From NCBI GenBank assembly GCA_019510305.1, contig JAEKKN010000021.1, forward strand, positions 62,001-126,000: DNA of 64,000 bases, read 5' to 3'. Under the pieces are notes generated by a model. That model searched no databases and had not been told where the DNA came from. It saw only the letters and a program-made list of their open reading frames with translations. The first letter of the stretch is position 1; each line of letters opens with the position of its first letter. The position numbers were made by a program, and so were the translations under genes. This DNA comes from Microbacterium sp. GTDB taxonomy: Bacteria > Actinomycetota > Actinomycetes > Actinomycetales > Microbacteriaceae. Of this stretch, positions 7,956-18,460 are shown piece after piece.

Positions 7956-8857
7956 CCCACGTGACCCAGGAGGCGACCACGGCGTCGCCGGTGAAGCCGG
8001 AAGCGTCCACTCGTCGCCGACGCGCCCGTTCCCGCCGCGTCGGCAAGGTGTCGTGGCCCGTGTACGCACTCCTGATCATCGCCGTCGTGATCAGCGTCTT
8101 CCCGCTGTACTACATGTTCGTGATCGCCTCGGTCGGTGCATCGGCCGTCACATCGATCCCACCGCGGCTGTACCCCGGTCTCAACTTCTTCGACATCGCC
8201 GCGAAGGTCTTCGAGACCGTGCCGTTCCTGCAGTCGCTGCTGAACAGCGTGATCGTGTCGCTGGTGGTCGCCGTCGTGACGTCGCTGCTGTGCGCACTCG
8301 CAGGGTTCGCGTTCGCGAAGCTGCAGTTCCCGGGCCGCAACGCGCTCTTCCTCATCGTCCTGCTGACGATGACGGTGCCGGCGCAGCTCAGCGTGATCCC
8401 GCAATACCTGATCATCTCGTGGCTCGACTGGGTCGACACGCTTCAGGCGATCATCCTGCCGGGCCTCGCGAGCGCGTTCGGCATCTTCTGGATGCGTCAG
8501 CACCTCTCGACCACGCTGAACGACGAGCTGATGGCCGCGGCGCGCATCGACGGCGCCAACAGCTGGCAGATCTTCTGGCGCATAGGATTCCCCGTCGTTC
8601 GGCCGGCTGCGTTCGTGCTGGGACTGATCACGTTCACGGGGGTGTGGAACGACTTCATGTGGCCGTTCATCGTGTTGAAGTCTCCCGAGCTGTTCACGGT
8701 GCAGATCGCGCTGAAGCAGCTGCAGGCGAACCGGACGATCGACCTGGCACTGACCATGGGCGGATCGTTCATGGCGACCCTCCCGCTGCTGATCGTCTTC
8801 TTCTTCGTCGGACGCCGCATGGTCGCGGGAATCATGGACGGGGCGTTCAAGGGATGA
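7952..8857 (+). CDS. ABC sugar importer permease, MalG/UgpE type
   Basis: A 301-residue second permease subunit. Its ATG overlaps the previous stop (ATGA at 7952). It has about six membrane spans starting near residue 35 (VYALLIIAVVISVFPLYYMF) and the EAA loop MAAARIDGANSWQIFWRIGFP. It forms the heterodimeric channel with the 6990 product. The 3' end overlaps the GH3 gene by ATGA, so importer and hydrolase are translated as one unit. Confidence 0.93.
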   Translation: MTHVTQEATTASPVKPEASTRRRRARSRRVGKVSWPVYALLIIAVVISVFPLYYMFVIASVGASAVTSIPPRLYPGLNFFDIAAKVFETVPFLQSLLNSVIVSLVVAVVTSLLCALAGFAFAKLQFPGRNALFLIVLLTMTVPAQLSVIPQYLIISWLDWVDTLQAIILPGLASAFGIFWMRQHLSTTLNDELMAAARIDGANSWQIFWRIGFPVVRPAAFVLGLITFTGVWNDFMWPFIVLKSPELFTVQIALKQLQANRTIDLALTMGGSFMATLPLLIVFFFVGRRMVAGIMDGAFKG

Positions 8858-11172
8858 CCGCCGAGCTGAGCGCCGTCGACCAGGATCGATGGCGCGACCC
8901 CACGTTGAGCGCGCGCGAGCGGGCGCAGGCGCTGGTCGATGAGCTGACTCTCGAGGAGAAGGTGGCCCAGCTCGGCTCCGTGTGGCTCACCGACAGCGCC
9001 GACGATTTCGCGCCGCGTCTGTCGGACGACTCCGCCGACGCTGTCGTCGATCCGTTCGAGCACGGACTCGGCCAGCTCACGCGGGTCTACGGAACCGCGC
9101 CGATCACTCTCCAGGAGGGTGTGGAGACCCTGCGGCGCCTGCAGCGCCGCGTGATCGAGAACCAGCGTCTGGGGATCCCCGCTCTCGTGCACGAGGAGTG
9201 CCTGACGGGGCTGGCCGCGTTCGGTGCGACGGCGTACCCGGCCCCGCTGGCGTGGGCGTCGACGTTCGACGACGATCTCGTCCGCGAGATGGCGCGCGCG
9301 ATCGGGGAGGACATGCGTGCGATCGGCGTGCATCAAGGGCTGGCGCCCGTGCTCGACGTCGTGCGGGACTACCGGTGGGGGCGCGTCGAGGAGACCCTCG
9401 GCGAAGACCCTTATCTCGTGGGACAGCTGGGCGCGGCGTACGTGGCAGGGCTCGAGAGCGCCGGCATCATCGCCACGCTGAAGCACTTCGCCGGATACGC
9501 GGGCTCTCGCGGCGCACGCAACCACGGGCCGGTCAGCATGGGGCCGCGTGAGTTCGCCGACGCCGTGCTGCCGCCGTTCGAGACCGCGCTGCGGCAGGGC
9601 GGCGCGCGCAGCGTGATGACCTCGTACACGGATGTCGACGGCATCCCGAGCACGGCGAATCGTGCGCTGCTCGACGGCACTCTCCGCACCGAGTGGGGCT
9701 TCGACGGCACGGTCGTCGCAGACTACTGGGCGATCCCGTTCCTCGTGTCGATGCACCGGGTGGCGGTGGATGCCGCCGAGGCGGGGGCGCTCGCCCTGCG
9801 CGCCGGAGTCGACGTGGAGCTGCCTTCGACCGTCGCGTACGCCGCACTTCCGCGTCTGGTCCGTGAGGGCGTCGTCGACGAGAGCGACATCGATCGCGCG
9901 GTCGTGCGCCACCTCAGGCACAAGATCGAGGCGGGTCTGCTCGATCAGGCCTCCGTCGTGCCGGAGGGTGCGGAGGAGGTCGAGCTCGACAGCGACCGAA
10001 ACCGGGCGCTGTCCGCCCGCATCGCCGAGGAGTCGGTCGTTCTTCTCGAGGACGACGGCATCCTGCCGATCACCGCGCACTCCCGAGTCGCGGTGATCGG
10101 GCCGGCCGCCGCCGAGTATCGGAGCCTGCTCGGATGCTACGCGTTCCCCAATCACGTGCTCACGAAGTACCCGGGTCACGAACCGGGCATCTCCATTCCG
10201 ACGATCGAGGCGGCACTGCGCAGCGAGCAGGGGATCGGAGAGATCCGGTTCGTCCGCGGCTGCGAGATCGTCGACGACAGCAACGACAGCGACGACATCG
10301 CGACGGCCGTGCAGGCTGCGCGCGAGAGCGATGTCGCGGTCGTCGTCGTGGGCGATGTCGCCGGACTGTTCGGCGCGGGCACCTCCGGCGAGGGATGCGA
10401 CGCCGCCGATCTGCGGCTGCCAGGACGCCAGCATGAGCTCGTCCTGGCGGTGCTCGCGACGGGAGTGCCGACCGTGCTCGTGGTGGTCTCGGGGCGCCCG
10501 TATGCGCTGGGGGAGTACCGCGGGGCCCGCGCGATCGTGCAGGCCTTCTTCCCCGGCGCCGAGGGCGCCCGTGCGATCGCCGGCATCCTGTCGGGTCGTG
10601 TGGCGCCGAGCGGGCGGCTGCCTGTGCAGATCCCGCGTTGGCCCACAGCGACGACGACCTATCTCGAACCGCCGCTCGGCCGGCACAACGCCGGTATCAC
10701 CGTGGCCGACCCGACGCCGCTCTACCCGTTCGGGTATGGTCTGACCCGCGGCCGCATCGAGTACGAGACGATCGAGGCGCCCGCCGAGTTCCGCACCGAC
10801 GGCGCTGCCGAGATCGCCGTCACCGTTCGCAACAGCGGGGCATCGGCGGTCGAAGTGGTGCAGTTGTACGCCTCCTTCCCCGCGGGTTCTGTCGTCCGTC
10901 CGGAGGCGCAGCTCATCGGGTTCGCCCGCATCCGCGTCCCCGCGGGGGCGCGAAAGACGGTGCGCTTCACGCTCGAGGCGGCGCGCTTGGCCGCGACGGG
11001 GATCGACGGGCGGCTGAGCGTGGACCCGGGTACCGTGATGCTCGCCGCCGGGCCCTCGGTCGCGAACCGCGCATGCGCCACCGCTGTGCGGATCACGGGT
11101 GCACGGCACCTGGTTCTGGCCCGCGCCGGAAGGACCGCATGGGACATCGATCATGGAGAGGACGAGGAATGA
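8854..11172 (+). CDS. GH3 family beta-glycosidase (beta-glucosidase/beta-xylosidase type)
   Basis: A 772-residue glycoside hydrolase of family 3, without a signal peptide, so intracellular. Blocks in order: [12 protein letters not shown] (about 30-45), [25 protein letters not shown] (substrate loop), and the nucleophile Asp 290 in [10 protein letters not shown]. The (alpha/beta)6 domain follows with its C-terminal FnIII-like domain ([21 protein letters not shown], about 650-770). GH3 enzymes release terminal beta-linked sugars; beta-xylosidase, beta-glucosidase and alpha-L-arabinopyranosidase activities all occur in this subgroup and the sequence does not decide. It would act on oligosaccharides brought in by the importer just upstream. 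Confidence 0.92.
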   Translation: MTAELSAVDQDRWRDPTLSARERAQALVDELTLEEKVAQLGSVWLTDSADDFAPRLSDDSADAVVDPFEHGLGQLTRVYGTAPITLQEGVETLRRLQRRVIENQRLGIPALVHEECLTGLAAFGATAYPAPLAWASTFDDDLVREMARAIGEDMRAIGVHQGLAPVLDVVRDYRWGRVEETLGEDPYLVGQLGAAYVAGLESAGIIATLKHFAGYAGSRGARNHGPVSMGPREFADAVLPPFETALRQGGARSVMTSYTDVDGIPSTANRALLDGTLRTEWGFDGTVVADYWAIPFLVSMHRVAVDAAEAGALALRAGVDVELPSTVAYAALPRLVREGVVDESDIDRAVVRHLRHKIEAGLLDQASVVPEGAEEVELDSDRNRALSARIAEESVVLLEDDGILPITAHSRVAVIGPAAAEYRSLLGCYAFPNHVLTKYPGHEPGISIPTIEAALRSEQGIGEIRFVRGCEIVDDSNDSDDIATAVQAARESDVAVVVVGDVAGLFGAGTSGEGCDAADLRLPGRQHELVLAVLATGVPTVLVVVSGRPYALGEYRGARAIVQAFFPGAEGARAIAGILSGRVAPSGRLPVQIPRWPTATTTYLEPPLGRHNAGITVADPTPLYPFGYGLTRGRIEYETIEAPAEFRTDGAAEIAVTVRNSGASAVEVVQLYASFPAGSVVRPEAQLIGFARIRVPAGARKTVRFTLEAARLAATGIDGRLSVDPGTVMLAAGPSVANRACATAVRITGARHLVLARAGRTAWDIDHGEDEE

Positions 11173-11939
11173 CTGCACAACGACCGATGAGGGTGCTCGT
11201 CTGGGGCGAGAATCACCACGAGAAGCACGATGAGATCCCGCAGCGGATCTATCCCGACACGATGCATGGCACGATCGCGGCCGGCCTGAGGGAGCTCCTG
11301 GGAGACGGAGCCGTGGTCGAGACCGCCACGCTCGACGATCCCGAGCACGGCCTCAGCGAGGAACGGCTGGCCGACACCGACGTGCTGCTGTGGTGGGGGC
11401 ACATGCGGCATGACGCCGTGGACGATGAAGTGGTCGAACGCGTGCATCGACACGTGCTCGGCGGCATGGGCTTCATACCGCTCCATTCGGCCCACTTCTC
11501 CAAGGTGTTCATCCGTCTCATGGGCACCACGTGCAGCCTGCGCTGGCGGCAGGGCGACGACCGCGAGCTCGTATGGACGGTGGCCCCCACCCATCCGATC
11601 GCTCAGGGTGTGCCGCACCCGCTGGTGATCCCGACGCAGGAGATGTACGGGGAGTTCTTCGACGTGCCGGCACCAGACGAGCTGGTGTTCGTCTCGAGCT
11701 TCTCCGGCGGCGAGGTCTTCCGCTCGGGCATGACGTTCTCGCGCGGCCACGGGCGCATCTTCTACTTCTCGCCCGGCGACCAGGACTATCCGGTCTATCA
11801 TCAGCCGGAGATCCGCCGCGTGCTCGCCAACGCCGTCGGCTGGGCGTTCCAGGACCGGCCGCGGCAGGCGCCGCAGATCACGATGCATCACGTCGGCGAG
11901 TTCGAGACGCCGCGCGAGTGGGACGGATCTCTGCGATGA
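11169..11939 (+). CDS. ThuA-like (class I glutamine-amidotransferase fold) protein, copy 1
   Basis: A 256-residue ThuA-domain protein, linked on both sides by ATGA overlaps. Typical ThuA features are the N-terminal [41 protein letters not shown] and the [10 protein letters not shown] stretch. ThuA in rhizobia acts with the oxidoreductase ThuB in catabolism of trehalose and related disaccharides through 3-keto sugars; the exact reaction of this fold is poorly defined. Here it is paired with a Gfo/Idh/MocA gene exactly as thuA is with thuB. It lacks the WHGGIADSYRNS motif shared by the two other ThuA copies at 19656 and 41521, so it belongs to a different subgroup. Confidence 0.85.
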   Translation: MTAQRPMRVLVWGENHHEKHDEIPQRIYPDTMHGTIAAGLRELLGDGAVVETATLDDPEHGLSEERLADTDVLLWWGHMRHDAVDDEVVERVHRHVLGGMGFIPLHSAHFSKVFIRLMGTTCSLRWRQGDDRELVWTVAPTHPIAQGVPHPLVIPTQEMYGEFFDVPAPDELVFVSSFSGGEVFRSGMTFSRGHGRIFYFSPGDQDYPVYHQPEIRRVLANAVGWAFQDRPRQAPQITMHHVGEFETPREWDGSLR

Positions 11940-13027
11940 CGGATGCTGTGCGGGACGTCGTGGTCGTCGGCGCCGGCGGCATGGGCCGGGCATGGATGGA
12001 TGTGGTGCAGGCGCGGGACGGTGTCCGCCCCTCTGCAGTGGTCGATCTCGACGTGTCCGCCGCTCGTCGCGCCGCGACCGAACGCGGCTGGGACGTGCCG
12101 GTGTTCTCCGACGTCGCCGCCGCGCTGCGCGAAGCACCCGCCGATCTGCTGCTGAACGTCACGGTGCCCGAGGCGCACCGCGCGGTGAGCGACGCGGCGC
12201 TCCGCGCCGGAGTGCCGGTGCTCAGCGAGAAGCCCGTCACTCCCACGGTGGCCGATGCGATGTGGCTCAGCGCACTGAGCGTCTCGCGCGGGGTGCTGCT
12301 GGCGACGAGCCAATCGCGTCGGCATTCGTCGGGAATCAGCGCATTCCGTGATGCGGTGCGCGATCTGGGCGGCGCAGGGCAGCTCGAGACGCAGTTCTTC
12401 CAGAATCCGCGGTTCGGCGGGTTCCGGGACGAGATGCCCTCGCCGCTGCTGGTCGACATGGCGATCCACCAGTTCGACCAGGCGCGCTTCCTGCTCGGCA
12501 GCGAACCCGTATCGGTCTACTGCGAAGAGTTCTCGCCCTCGTGGAGCTGGTACCGAGGGGCAGCGGCTGCGCAGGCGATCTTCCGGTTCTCGGACGGCTC
12601 CCGCTTCGGCTACGCGGGGAACTGGTGCGCCGACGGGCTGACGACGTCGTGGAACGGATCCTGGCGGGCGAGCGCCCCTGATGGCTCAGCGACGTGGGAT
12701 GGTGAGACCGCCGTGCGCGTGCAGGGTCAAGACGGTCCTGAACGGGATGTGCCGACGGGAGAAGGCAGCGAAGGGCTGGACGCCGCGCTTACGGAGTTCT
12801 TGACCGCCTTGGACGGAGGCGAGGCCCCGTCGGGAGAGATCAGGAGCAACATCTGGAGCCTGGCCATGGTCGAGGCGGCGGGAGAGTCGGCGGCGACCGG
12901 CAGCCGCGTCGATCTCGACGCGGTCTTCGCGCGGGCGGGCGCTGCCGCGCTCGCCGAGGCTCAGGCGACGGGGGAGACTGCGATCATCGATCAGCTGCAG
13001 GAGTGGGCGGGTGGTGCGCCGCGCTGA
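11936..13027 (+). CDS. Gfo/Idh/MocA family oxidoreductase (with ThuA copy 1)
   Basis: A 363-residue NAD(P)-dependent sugar oxidoreductase. [13 protein letters not shown] opens the Rossmann domain at about residue 8, SEKPVTP is the family EKP motif, and the C-terminal substrate domain carries [18 protein letters not shown] in place of the common GDxGxHxxD motif. It is the last gene of the chain importer-GH3-ThuA-oxidoreductase (6990-13027), all joined by 4-nt overlaps. Family members oxidise a sugar hydroxyl, often C3. A role in making or reducing a 3-keto sugar is inferred from the ThuA pairing. Confidence 0.9.
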   Translation: MTDAVRDVVVVGAGGMGRAWMDVVQARDGVRPSAVVDLDVSAARRAATERGWDVPVFSDVAAALREAPADLLLNVTVPEAHRAVSDAALRAGVPVLSEKPVTPTVADAMWLSALSVSRGVLLATSQSRRHSSGISAFRDAVRDLGGAGQLETQFFQNPRFGGFRDEMPSPLLVDMAIHQFDQARFLLGSEPVSVYCEEFSPSWSWYRGAAAAQAIFRFSDGSRFGYAGNWCADGLTTSWNGSWRASAPDGSATWDGETAVRVQGQDGPERDVPTGEGSEGLDAALTEFLTALDGGEAPSGEIRSNIWSLAMVEAAGESAATGSRVDLDAVFARAGAAALAEAQATGETAIIDQLQEWAGGAPR

Positions 13028-13050
13028 CTCATCCGGGGGCGACTCTCGTG

Positions 13051-13082
13051 CGATGGCGTGGCGGACTTCCGCCGCGCCATCG
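13051..13082. terminator. bidirectional terminator hairpin
   Basis: A 14-bp stem (CGATGGCGTGGCGG with CCGCCGCGCCATCG, one G-T wobble) closes on the loop ACTT. It lies between two convergent genes (stops at 13027 and 13087). It has no long T-tract, as is usual in high-GC actinobacteria. Confidence 0.72.
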
Positions 13083-13086
13083 TCAC

Positions 13087-14367
13087 TCACCCGAAGACGA
13101 GCAGCCGCACGCCGTGCGCGGGAACGTCGACCTCGACCCAGCCGCCGTCGATCGGCACCGCCTCACCGGACCACGCATCTTCGCACTCCGCCACGGCCGG
13201 GTCCCTCACGCCCAGGTCGTCCACATGGGCGCGCAGCGTCCGACGGTCACTCCCCAGCCAGAAAAGCGCGCGGTACTCCCGACCGCGGGCGTGCGCGCTC
13301 CAGATGACGAGATCGCCGTCGCGCACGATCTCCCGTGCGTCCTGGCCCTCGCGCAGCGCCAGGACGTCGAGGCGCTTCAGCAGCGCCAGGGTGTCGTCCG
13401 GGGTGTCCGGCAGATGACCGCCGAACATGAGCGGTGAGCGCAGCAGACACCACAGCGTCATCACCGTGCGCTGCTCCTCCAGCGTGAGCCGGCTCAGGCG
13501 GTCACGCCCGACATGCCCGCGGATGCCGATCCGCCCGAACGGCAGCATGTCGGCATCCGCCCACGCCCCGGGCCGCTGGAACGGCGCCCACCGCGCGGCG
13601 CGCTGGAACTGCTCGAGCACCTGCGGCCACTCGTCCCAGAAATCGTCCGAGATCCGCCACAGCTGTGCGTGACTGCGCAGGGACTCCGCGTGCGCGGTCG
13701 ACAACTGCTTTCCCGGCGAGAGGCTCAGCACCATCGGCCGTCCGCTGCGATCGATCGCTCGCGAGAACGCGGCGATCTCCGCCGTCTGCACCGGGGGATA
13801 CAGCACGTCGTCGAGCTTGATGAAGTCGACGCCCCACTGGGCGAACTGCGCCGCGAGCGAGTCGTAGTACTCCTGAGCGCCTGCCGAATCCATGTCCACG
13901 CCGAAGTTGTCCGGGTTCCACGGGCACACGTTCCCGCGATCCGCGATGCTCGCGCAAGTGGCCCCAGGGGCGCCGAGCACGGGAAGCTGCCGCTCGGCCG
14001 CCGCACGCGGCACACCGCGCATCATGTGCACGCCGAAGCGCAGGCCGAGCGCGTGGATGCGGTCGGCCAGCGGCCGGAACGAACCGCCCGCTGCCGACGG
14101 GAACCGGCTGACCGCGGGCAGCGGGCGACCCCACTCGTCGAGCTCGGGCTGCGACACCTCGCGGTAGTCGTGGTGGCCCGGGTCGGACTCGTACCACTGG
14201 ATGTCGACCACGACGGTGTCCCAGCCGTACAGTGCGAGGTGCGCGGCCAGGAACTCGGCGTTCTGCACGACCTCCTCTTCGGTGACCGAGGAACCGAAGC
14301 AGTCCCAGCTGTTCCAGCCCATCGGCGGCAGGAGCGCCGCGTCACGGCGGGCGGCAACGCCGTTCAC
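13087..14367 (-). CDS. GH27 family alpha-galactosidase
   Basis: A 426-residue glycoside hydrolase of clan D. The N-terminal PPMGWNSWDCFG, the nucleophile motif FIKLDD (Asp 186) and the acid/base region ISDDFWDEW (Asp 241/242) are the hallmarks of GH27. It has no signal peptide. The GTG start at 14367 overlaps the stop of the GH36 gene (GTGA); the frame runs on upstream but that part is antisense to GH36. Most GH27 enzymes remove terminal alpha-galactose; some act on beta-L-arabinopyranose. Paired with a GH36 alpha-galactosidase, it may take a different linkage of the same glycan. Confidence 0.9.
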   Translation of the reverse strand: MNGVAARRDAALLPPMGWNSWDCFGSSVTEEEVVQNAEFLAAHLALYGWDTVVVDIQWYESDPGHHDYREVSQPELDEWGRPLPAVSRFPSAAGGSFRPLADRIHALGLRFGVHMMRGVPRAAAERQLPVLGAPGATCASIADRGNVCPWNPDNFGVDMDSAGAQEYYDSLAAQFAQWGVDFIKLDDVLYPPVQTAEIAAFSRAIDRSGRPMVLSLSPGKQLSTAHAESLRSHAQLWRISDDFWDEWPQVLEQFQRAARWAPFQRPGAWADADMLPFGRIGIRGHVGRDRLSRLTLEEQRTVMTLWCLLRSPLMFGGHLPDTPDDTLALLKRLDVLALREGQDAREIVRDGDLVIWSAHARGREYRALFWLGSDRRTLRAHVDDLGVRDPAVAECEDAWSGEAVPIDGGWVEVDVPAHGVRLLVFG

Positions 14368-16556
14368 GACGCGTCCTCCGCGCGGAGGTGAACGACCACG
14401 GCTCGCTCCGGATGGAAGGTGGGGAACTCCAACCCTGCCGTCGACAGCAGGCCGCCCGGGAACACCGGAGCACGACCGACGTCGCCGTCGAGATCGGGCG
14501 CGCGCAGCCAGTCCGGGATCTGCCAGGGCGGTCCGAGCGTGTCCGGCACGCTGGCGGTCAGCCGGTACCGGCGACCCGGGTCGACCCCGCCGAAGCGGAT
14601 GCGTGCAAGAGTGTCGGGAGTCGAGCGCGGTGTGACGATCGTGTACAGCGCCTCGCTGCGATCCTCCGCGACGACGCCGCGCATCGACGGCGCCCACGGA
14701 TCGCTCTCCCCGCCGCCGACCGTTCGCCCGGTCTGGATGAGTCGGCGGTGACGACGGAAGCGGGCGATCCATGCGGCGAGCTCGGTCTGCTCGGCGTCGC
14801 TGAGGTCGCGGATGTCCCACTCGATTCCGAAGTGGCCGAGAAACGCCACGGCGCAACGGAAGTGCAGATCGGACGAGCGTCCGGTCACGCTCGACACCGC
14901 CGAGGCGACGTGCGATCCCATCATCTCCGGCGGGACCAGCAGTCCGGTGCCGCGCAGGATCTCGAAACGGTCGATCGGATCATGGCTGTCGGAGGGATGG
15001 ATGCGATCGGTGCGCTCGAGGATGCCGAGGTCGACGCGTCCGCCCCCTGAGGCGCAGCTCTCGATCTCGAGGTCGGTGTGGCGGGCGCGCAGCTCGTCCA
15101 GCAGGCGGTAGAGCGCGCGGGTCTGAGCGTGCACCGCGGGGGCGCCCGTCGCCGGGTGGCCCGCTGCGACGAGGTCGCGGTTGTGGTCCCATTTCAGATA
15201 GCTCACGCCGATGTCGCGGATCAGCGCGTCGAGCGTCTCCAGGATGTGCGTGAACGCCTCGGGCTGCGTGAGATCCAGCACCTGCTGGAAGCGGTATCGG
15301 GCGGGAAGCTCCTCCCTCGCTCGCAGGATCCAGTCGGGATGGGCGCGTGCGAGGTCGGAGTCCTCGTTGATCATCTCGGGTTCGACCCACAACCCGAACT
15401 CCATGCCGAGCTCCCTGACCCGGTCGGCGAGCGGCCGCAGCCCTTCCGGCCATGCCACCGGGTCGGGCGACCAGTCGCCGAGCCCGGCGCGATCGTCGCT
15501 GCGCCCGCGGAACCAGCCGTCGTCGAGCACGAACCTCTCGACGCCGAGTGCGGCGCCCCGCTCGGCCAGATCGATGAGGGTGGCTGAATCCTGCGCGAAG
15601 TAGACCGCCTCCCAGACGTTCAGAGTGACCGGTCGATCCCGTTTCGCTGACCGCGAGACCCCGCGCAGAAAAGCGTGGAATCGGGCAGACGCGGAGTCCC
15701 AGCCCTCGCCATGGCTGCCGTACACCCACGGACCCGTGTACTCCTCGCCGGGCGCGAGACGGATCTCGCCCGGCAGCAGCAGCTCGCCGCCGCGGAAAGC
15801 CAGGGTCCCATCGCCGCGTTCGAGGGCATGCTCGTGGTCCCCGCTGAATCCGACATGGAACATCCACACCTCGCCCGCATCGGAGGAGAAGCCCGGCGTG
15901 CCGGCGAGCATGACCGTCGTGGCGTCCAGTCCGGTCCGTCCCCGCCGCGAGGGGCGGGCGTGCATGCCGCGAACCACGGGGTGCCGTTGCGGCTGGCGCT
16001 CATGGGCCCACCGTCCGGAGAAGTCGACGATCTCGGTCGCGCGGGTCGGCACGGGCAACGCGACCGAGAGGTCCTCGACCTCGAGCGGCGATCCCTCGCG
16101 CGCCTCGTTGCGCACCCCGGCGCGGATGCGCAGCAACCCAGTCGCTGTGAGATCGATCTCTGCCCGAAGCTGGATCGCGGATTGCTCGTCCTGAGCCTCT
16201 ACGGTGACCGACGCGGCTCCGGTCTGGATGACGCCCTCCGACAGGGACGTTCCATCGACGACGACCGTGTCGACACGGAAGGACGACGCCCAGCCGGCAC
16301 TGGCTCGATGCGCGCTCAACCCCGGGCGCCCGAACCACCCCCGGCTGTGCTCTGGAAGCACGGAAGGTCGATAGGGGAGGTCGGAAACATCGTCGAGACC
16401 TGGCCTTTGCTCCGCGAGGGCGAACGCGAGCAGATCGTCGTCGGTCGCCGTGATCCGCGCACCCCAGTGAAGGACGAGCGGAAGGTCGTGTGCGAAGCAC
16501 GCCAGCACCAGGGAGACGTCGTCGGCGGCGAGGTGGATGACGCGAACGGATTGCAT
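14364..16556 (-). CDS. GH36 family alpha-galactosidase
   Basis: A 730-residue GH36 enzyme: N-terminal beta-sandwich (VLHWGARI near residue 30), then a barrel with the nucleophile motif YLKWDHNRD (Asp about 457) and the acid/base motif HPSDSHDP (Asp about 523), plus ESCASGGGRVDLG between them. No signal peptide, so it is intracellular. No strong ribosome-binding site precedes any start: ATG 16556 is chosen, ATG 16565 is equally possible, and the frame opens to 16610 inside the operator. The divergent promoter it shares with the GH127 gene holds the LacI palindrome, so both are probably LacI-controlled. Confidence 0.92.
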   Translation of the reverse strand: MQSVRVIHLAADDVSLVLACFAHDLPLVLHWGARITATDDDLLAFALAEQRPGLDDVSDLPYRPSVLPEHSRGWFGRPGLSAHRASAGWASSFRVDTVVVDGTSLSEGVIQTGAASVTVEAQDEQSAIQLRAEIDLTATGLLRIRAGVRNEAREGSPLEVEDLSVALPVPTRATEIVDFSGRWAHERQPQRHPVVRGMHARPSRRGRTGLDATTVMLAGTPGFSSDAGEVWMFHVGFSGDHEHALERGDGTLAFRGGELLLPGEIRLAPGEEYTGPWVYGSHGEGWDSASARFHAFLRGVSRSAKRDRPVTLNVWEAVYFAQDSATLIDLAERGAALGVERFVLDDGWFRGRSDDRAGLGDWSPDPVAWPEGLRPLADRVRELGMEFGLWVEPEMINEDSDLARAHPDWILRAREELPARYRFQQVLDLTQPEAFTHILETLDALIRDIGVSYLKWDHNRDLVAAGHPATGAPAVHAQTRALYRLLDELRARHTDLEIESCASGGGRVDLGILERTDRIHPSDSHDPIDRFEILRGTGLLVPPEMMGSHVASAVSSVTGRSSDLHFRCAVAFLGHFGIEWDIRDLSDAEQTELAAWIARFRRHRRLIQTGRTVGGGESDPWAPSMRGVVAEDRSEALYTIVTPRSTPDTLARIRFGGVDPGRRYRLTASVPDTLGPPWQIPDWLRAPDLDGDVGRAPVFPGGLLSTAGLEFPTFHPERAVVVHLRAEDAS

Positions 16557-16596
16557 GGGGACCATTCTGCACGGTCGCTGCGCTGCAGTACAGTCA

Positions 16597-16608
16597 GAGA
16601 TCGATCTC
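16597..16608. promoter_or_regulatory. LacI operator in GH36/GH127 divergent promoter
   Basis: GAGATCGATCTC is a perfect 12-bp palindrome identical to the core of the operator at 5566-5583. It lies just after a possible -10 TACAGT (16589-16594) for the GH127 gene and upstream of the GH36 gene on the other strand. Occupancy would silence both. Confidence 0.72.
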
Positions 16609-16627
16609 ACGTATATCAGGAGGATTC

Positions 16628-18460
16628 ATGTCCGCACACGCACTTCCGCCCGCTGCCATCCGACTGACAGCGGGCACTTTCGACCGACGTCGGCGTCGGA
16701 ACCGCGACTACCTCCTCTCGCTCTCCGAACGAAATCTCGTGCAGAACCACCTGATCGAGGCCGGCATCGGAGATCAGGCGTGGCACCTGCATCCGTCGGG
16801 CGCGTCCGCCGCGGATCGCGGCCTCGACCGGCATTGGGGATGGGAGACACCGGGGTCGCTGCTGCGCGGCCATTTCCTGGGGCACTGGATGTCGGCGGCT
16901 GCGCGTGAGGCGGCTGCCACCGGAGATGCGATGCTGCGCGCCAAGCTCGACGGCGTGCTCGATCTGCTCGCACGATGCCAGGAGGAGAACGGCGGCGAGT
17001 GGGTCTTCGCGACACCGCCCTCGTTCCTGCGCCGGCTGGCGGAAGGCCGTGACGTCTGGGCGCCGCAGTACGCGATCCACAAGACCTTCATGGGCCTCAT
17101 CGACGTGCACCGCGACCTCGGCGACGAGCGCGCTCTGCAGATCGCGCATCGTGCGGCAGGAGCGATCGCCGCCTGGGCGCGCGACTTCGACCAGGAGCGC
17201 TTCCAGGAGATCCTCGATATGGAGACCGGAGGGATGCTGGAGGTCTGGGCGGATCTGCTCGATGCGACCGGAGACGATCTGTACCGCGATCTCCTCGACC
17301 GCTACTGGCATGCGTCGCTGTTCGATCCGCTGCTGGCGGGGGAGGACGCGCTCACCAACATGCACGCCAACACGACGATCCCCGAGGTGCTGGGCGCCGC
17401 CCGCGCCTATGAGGTCACGGGAGAGGAGCGCTGGCGGCTCGTCGTCGAGCAGTACTGGGAGTGGGCGGTCACGCGCCGCGGCACTTTCTGCACCGGAGGC
17501 CAGACGTCGGGCGAGATCTGGACGCCGCCGTTCTCGTTCGCCGCGCGTCGGGGCTCGAAGACCCAGGAGCACTGCACGGTCTACAACATGATCCGCCTCG
17601 CTGACGTCCTGTACCGGTGGAACGGCGACCCGGAACACCTCGACTACATCGAGGCGAACCTGCACAACGGACTGCTCGCGCAGCAGCATCCGGAGACGGG
17701 GATGGTCGCGTACTTCCTGCCGCTGGAAGGCGGTGCCCGCAAACAGTGGGGCACACCCACGGAGGACTTCTGGTGCTGCCACGGCACGCTCGTGCAGGCG
17801 CATACGAGAGTGGCGCCGCTCGCGGTGTACGCCGACGACGAGGCGCTCACGGTCGCGCAGTACGTGCCGGTGCGCGCCCAGGTCACCGCAGCTGTCGGCC
17901 CGGTGACGATCGACGTCGGGCTGAGAGACGACGCGAGCTACGTCGGCCCCGACGCGAACGGCGGCCCTGGCGGCGAGATGCACCGCCCGCGGGCGCTGCG
18001 CGTGCAGGTGTCTGTGACTTCCGGCGAGGGCACGTCGACGCGGGTGCGGCTGCGGATCCCGGCATGGACGTCGGGTGAGCCGGTCGTGACCACGAGCGCA
18101 TCATGGACGCGCGACGGCCGGTTCATCGAGTTCGCTCACCTCGGCGGGGAGTCGACCGTCGACCTCGAGTTCCCGCACGAGCTGCGCACGGTGCCGATCC
18201 TCGACGAGCCGGGCACAGTCGCTTTCGTCGAAGGCCCGATCGTGCTGGCCGGCCTCGTCGACCGCGAGGTCTCCCTGCAGGGCGACCCCTCCGATCCGTC
18301 CACGATCCTCGCTGCCGACGATGAGCGTCAGTGGACCCAGTGGCTGGTGCGGTATCGCACGGTCGGGCGCGACGCCGGCATCCGCTTCATCCCGCTCAAC
18401 GAGGTGACCGACGAGCGGTACTCGGTGTACTTCCCGGTGCGCGCGGCCGTCAGTCCCTGA
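16628..18460 (+). CDS. GH127 family beta-L-arabinofuranosidase
   Basis: A 610-residue GH127 (former DUF1680) enzyme. The catalytic metal site of characterised members is a zinc held by one Glu and three Cys, with one Cys acting as nucleophile. All are present here: TQEHC (Glu 314, Cys 316) and FWCCHGT (Cys 383, Cys 384). Other family blocks are WAPQYAIHKTFMGLIDVH and NMHANTTIPEVLGAARAYE. GH127 removes beta-L-arabinofuranose, known from hydroxyproline-linked arabinan side chains of plant extensin. No signal peptide. ATG 16628 has AGGAGG 5 nt upstream. Its 3' end overlaps the convergent LacI gene by 11 bp. Confidence 0.93.
   Translation: MSAHALPPAAIRLTAGTFDRRRRRNRDYLLSLSERNLVQNHLIEAGIGDQAWHLHPSGASAADRGLDRHWGWETPGSLLRGHFLGHWMSAAAREAAATGDAMLRAKLDGVLDLLARCQEENGGEWVFATPPSFLRRLAEGRDVWAPQYAIHKTFMGLIDVHRDLGDERALQIAHRAAGAIAAWARDFDQERFQEILDMETGGMLEVWADLLDATGDDLYRDLLDRYWHASLFDPLLAGEDALTNMHANTTIPEVLGAARAYEVTGEERWRLVVEQYWEWAVTRRGTFCTGGQTSGEIWTPPFSFAARRGSKTQEHCTVYNMIRLADVLYRWNGDPEHLDYIEANLHNGLLAQQHPETGMVAYFLPLEGGARKQWGTPTEDFWCCHGTLVQAHTRVAPLAVYADDEALTVAQYVPVRAQVTAAVGPVTIDVGLRDDASYVGPDANGGPGGEMHRPRALRVQVSVTSGEGTSTRVRLRIPAWTSGEPVVTTSASWTRDGRFIEFAHLGGESTVDLEFPHELRTVPILDEPGTVAFVEGPIVLAGLVDREVSLQGDPSDPSTILAADDERQWTQWLVRYRTVGRDAGIRFIPLNEVTDERYSVYFPVRAAVSP

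Noticed and set aside
5718..8069. 783-codon minus-strand frame opposite the importer genes
   Set aside because: Composition of a shadow frame; the opposite strand encodes a lipoprotein and permeases with all family motifs.
8497..11178. 893-codon minus-strand frame opposite GH3
   Set aside because: Antisense to a complete GH3 enzyme; no recognisable fold.
16557..16610. Longer start of the GH36 gene up to 16610
   Set aside because: The added codons run through the LacI operator. ATG 16565 remains possible, but 16610 does not.
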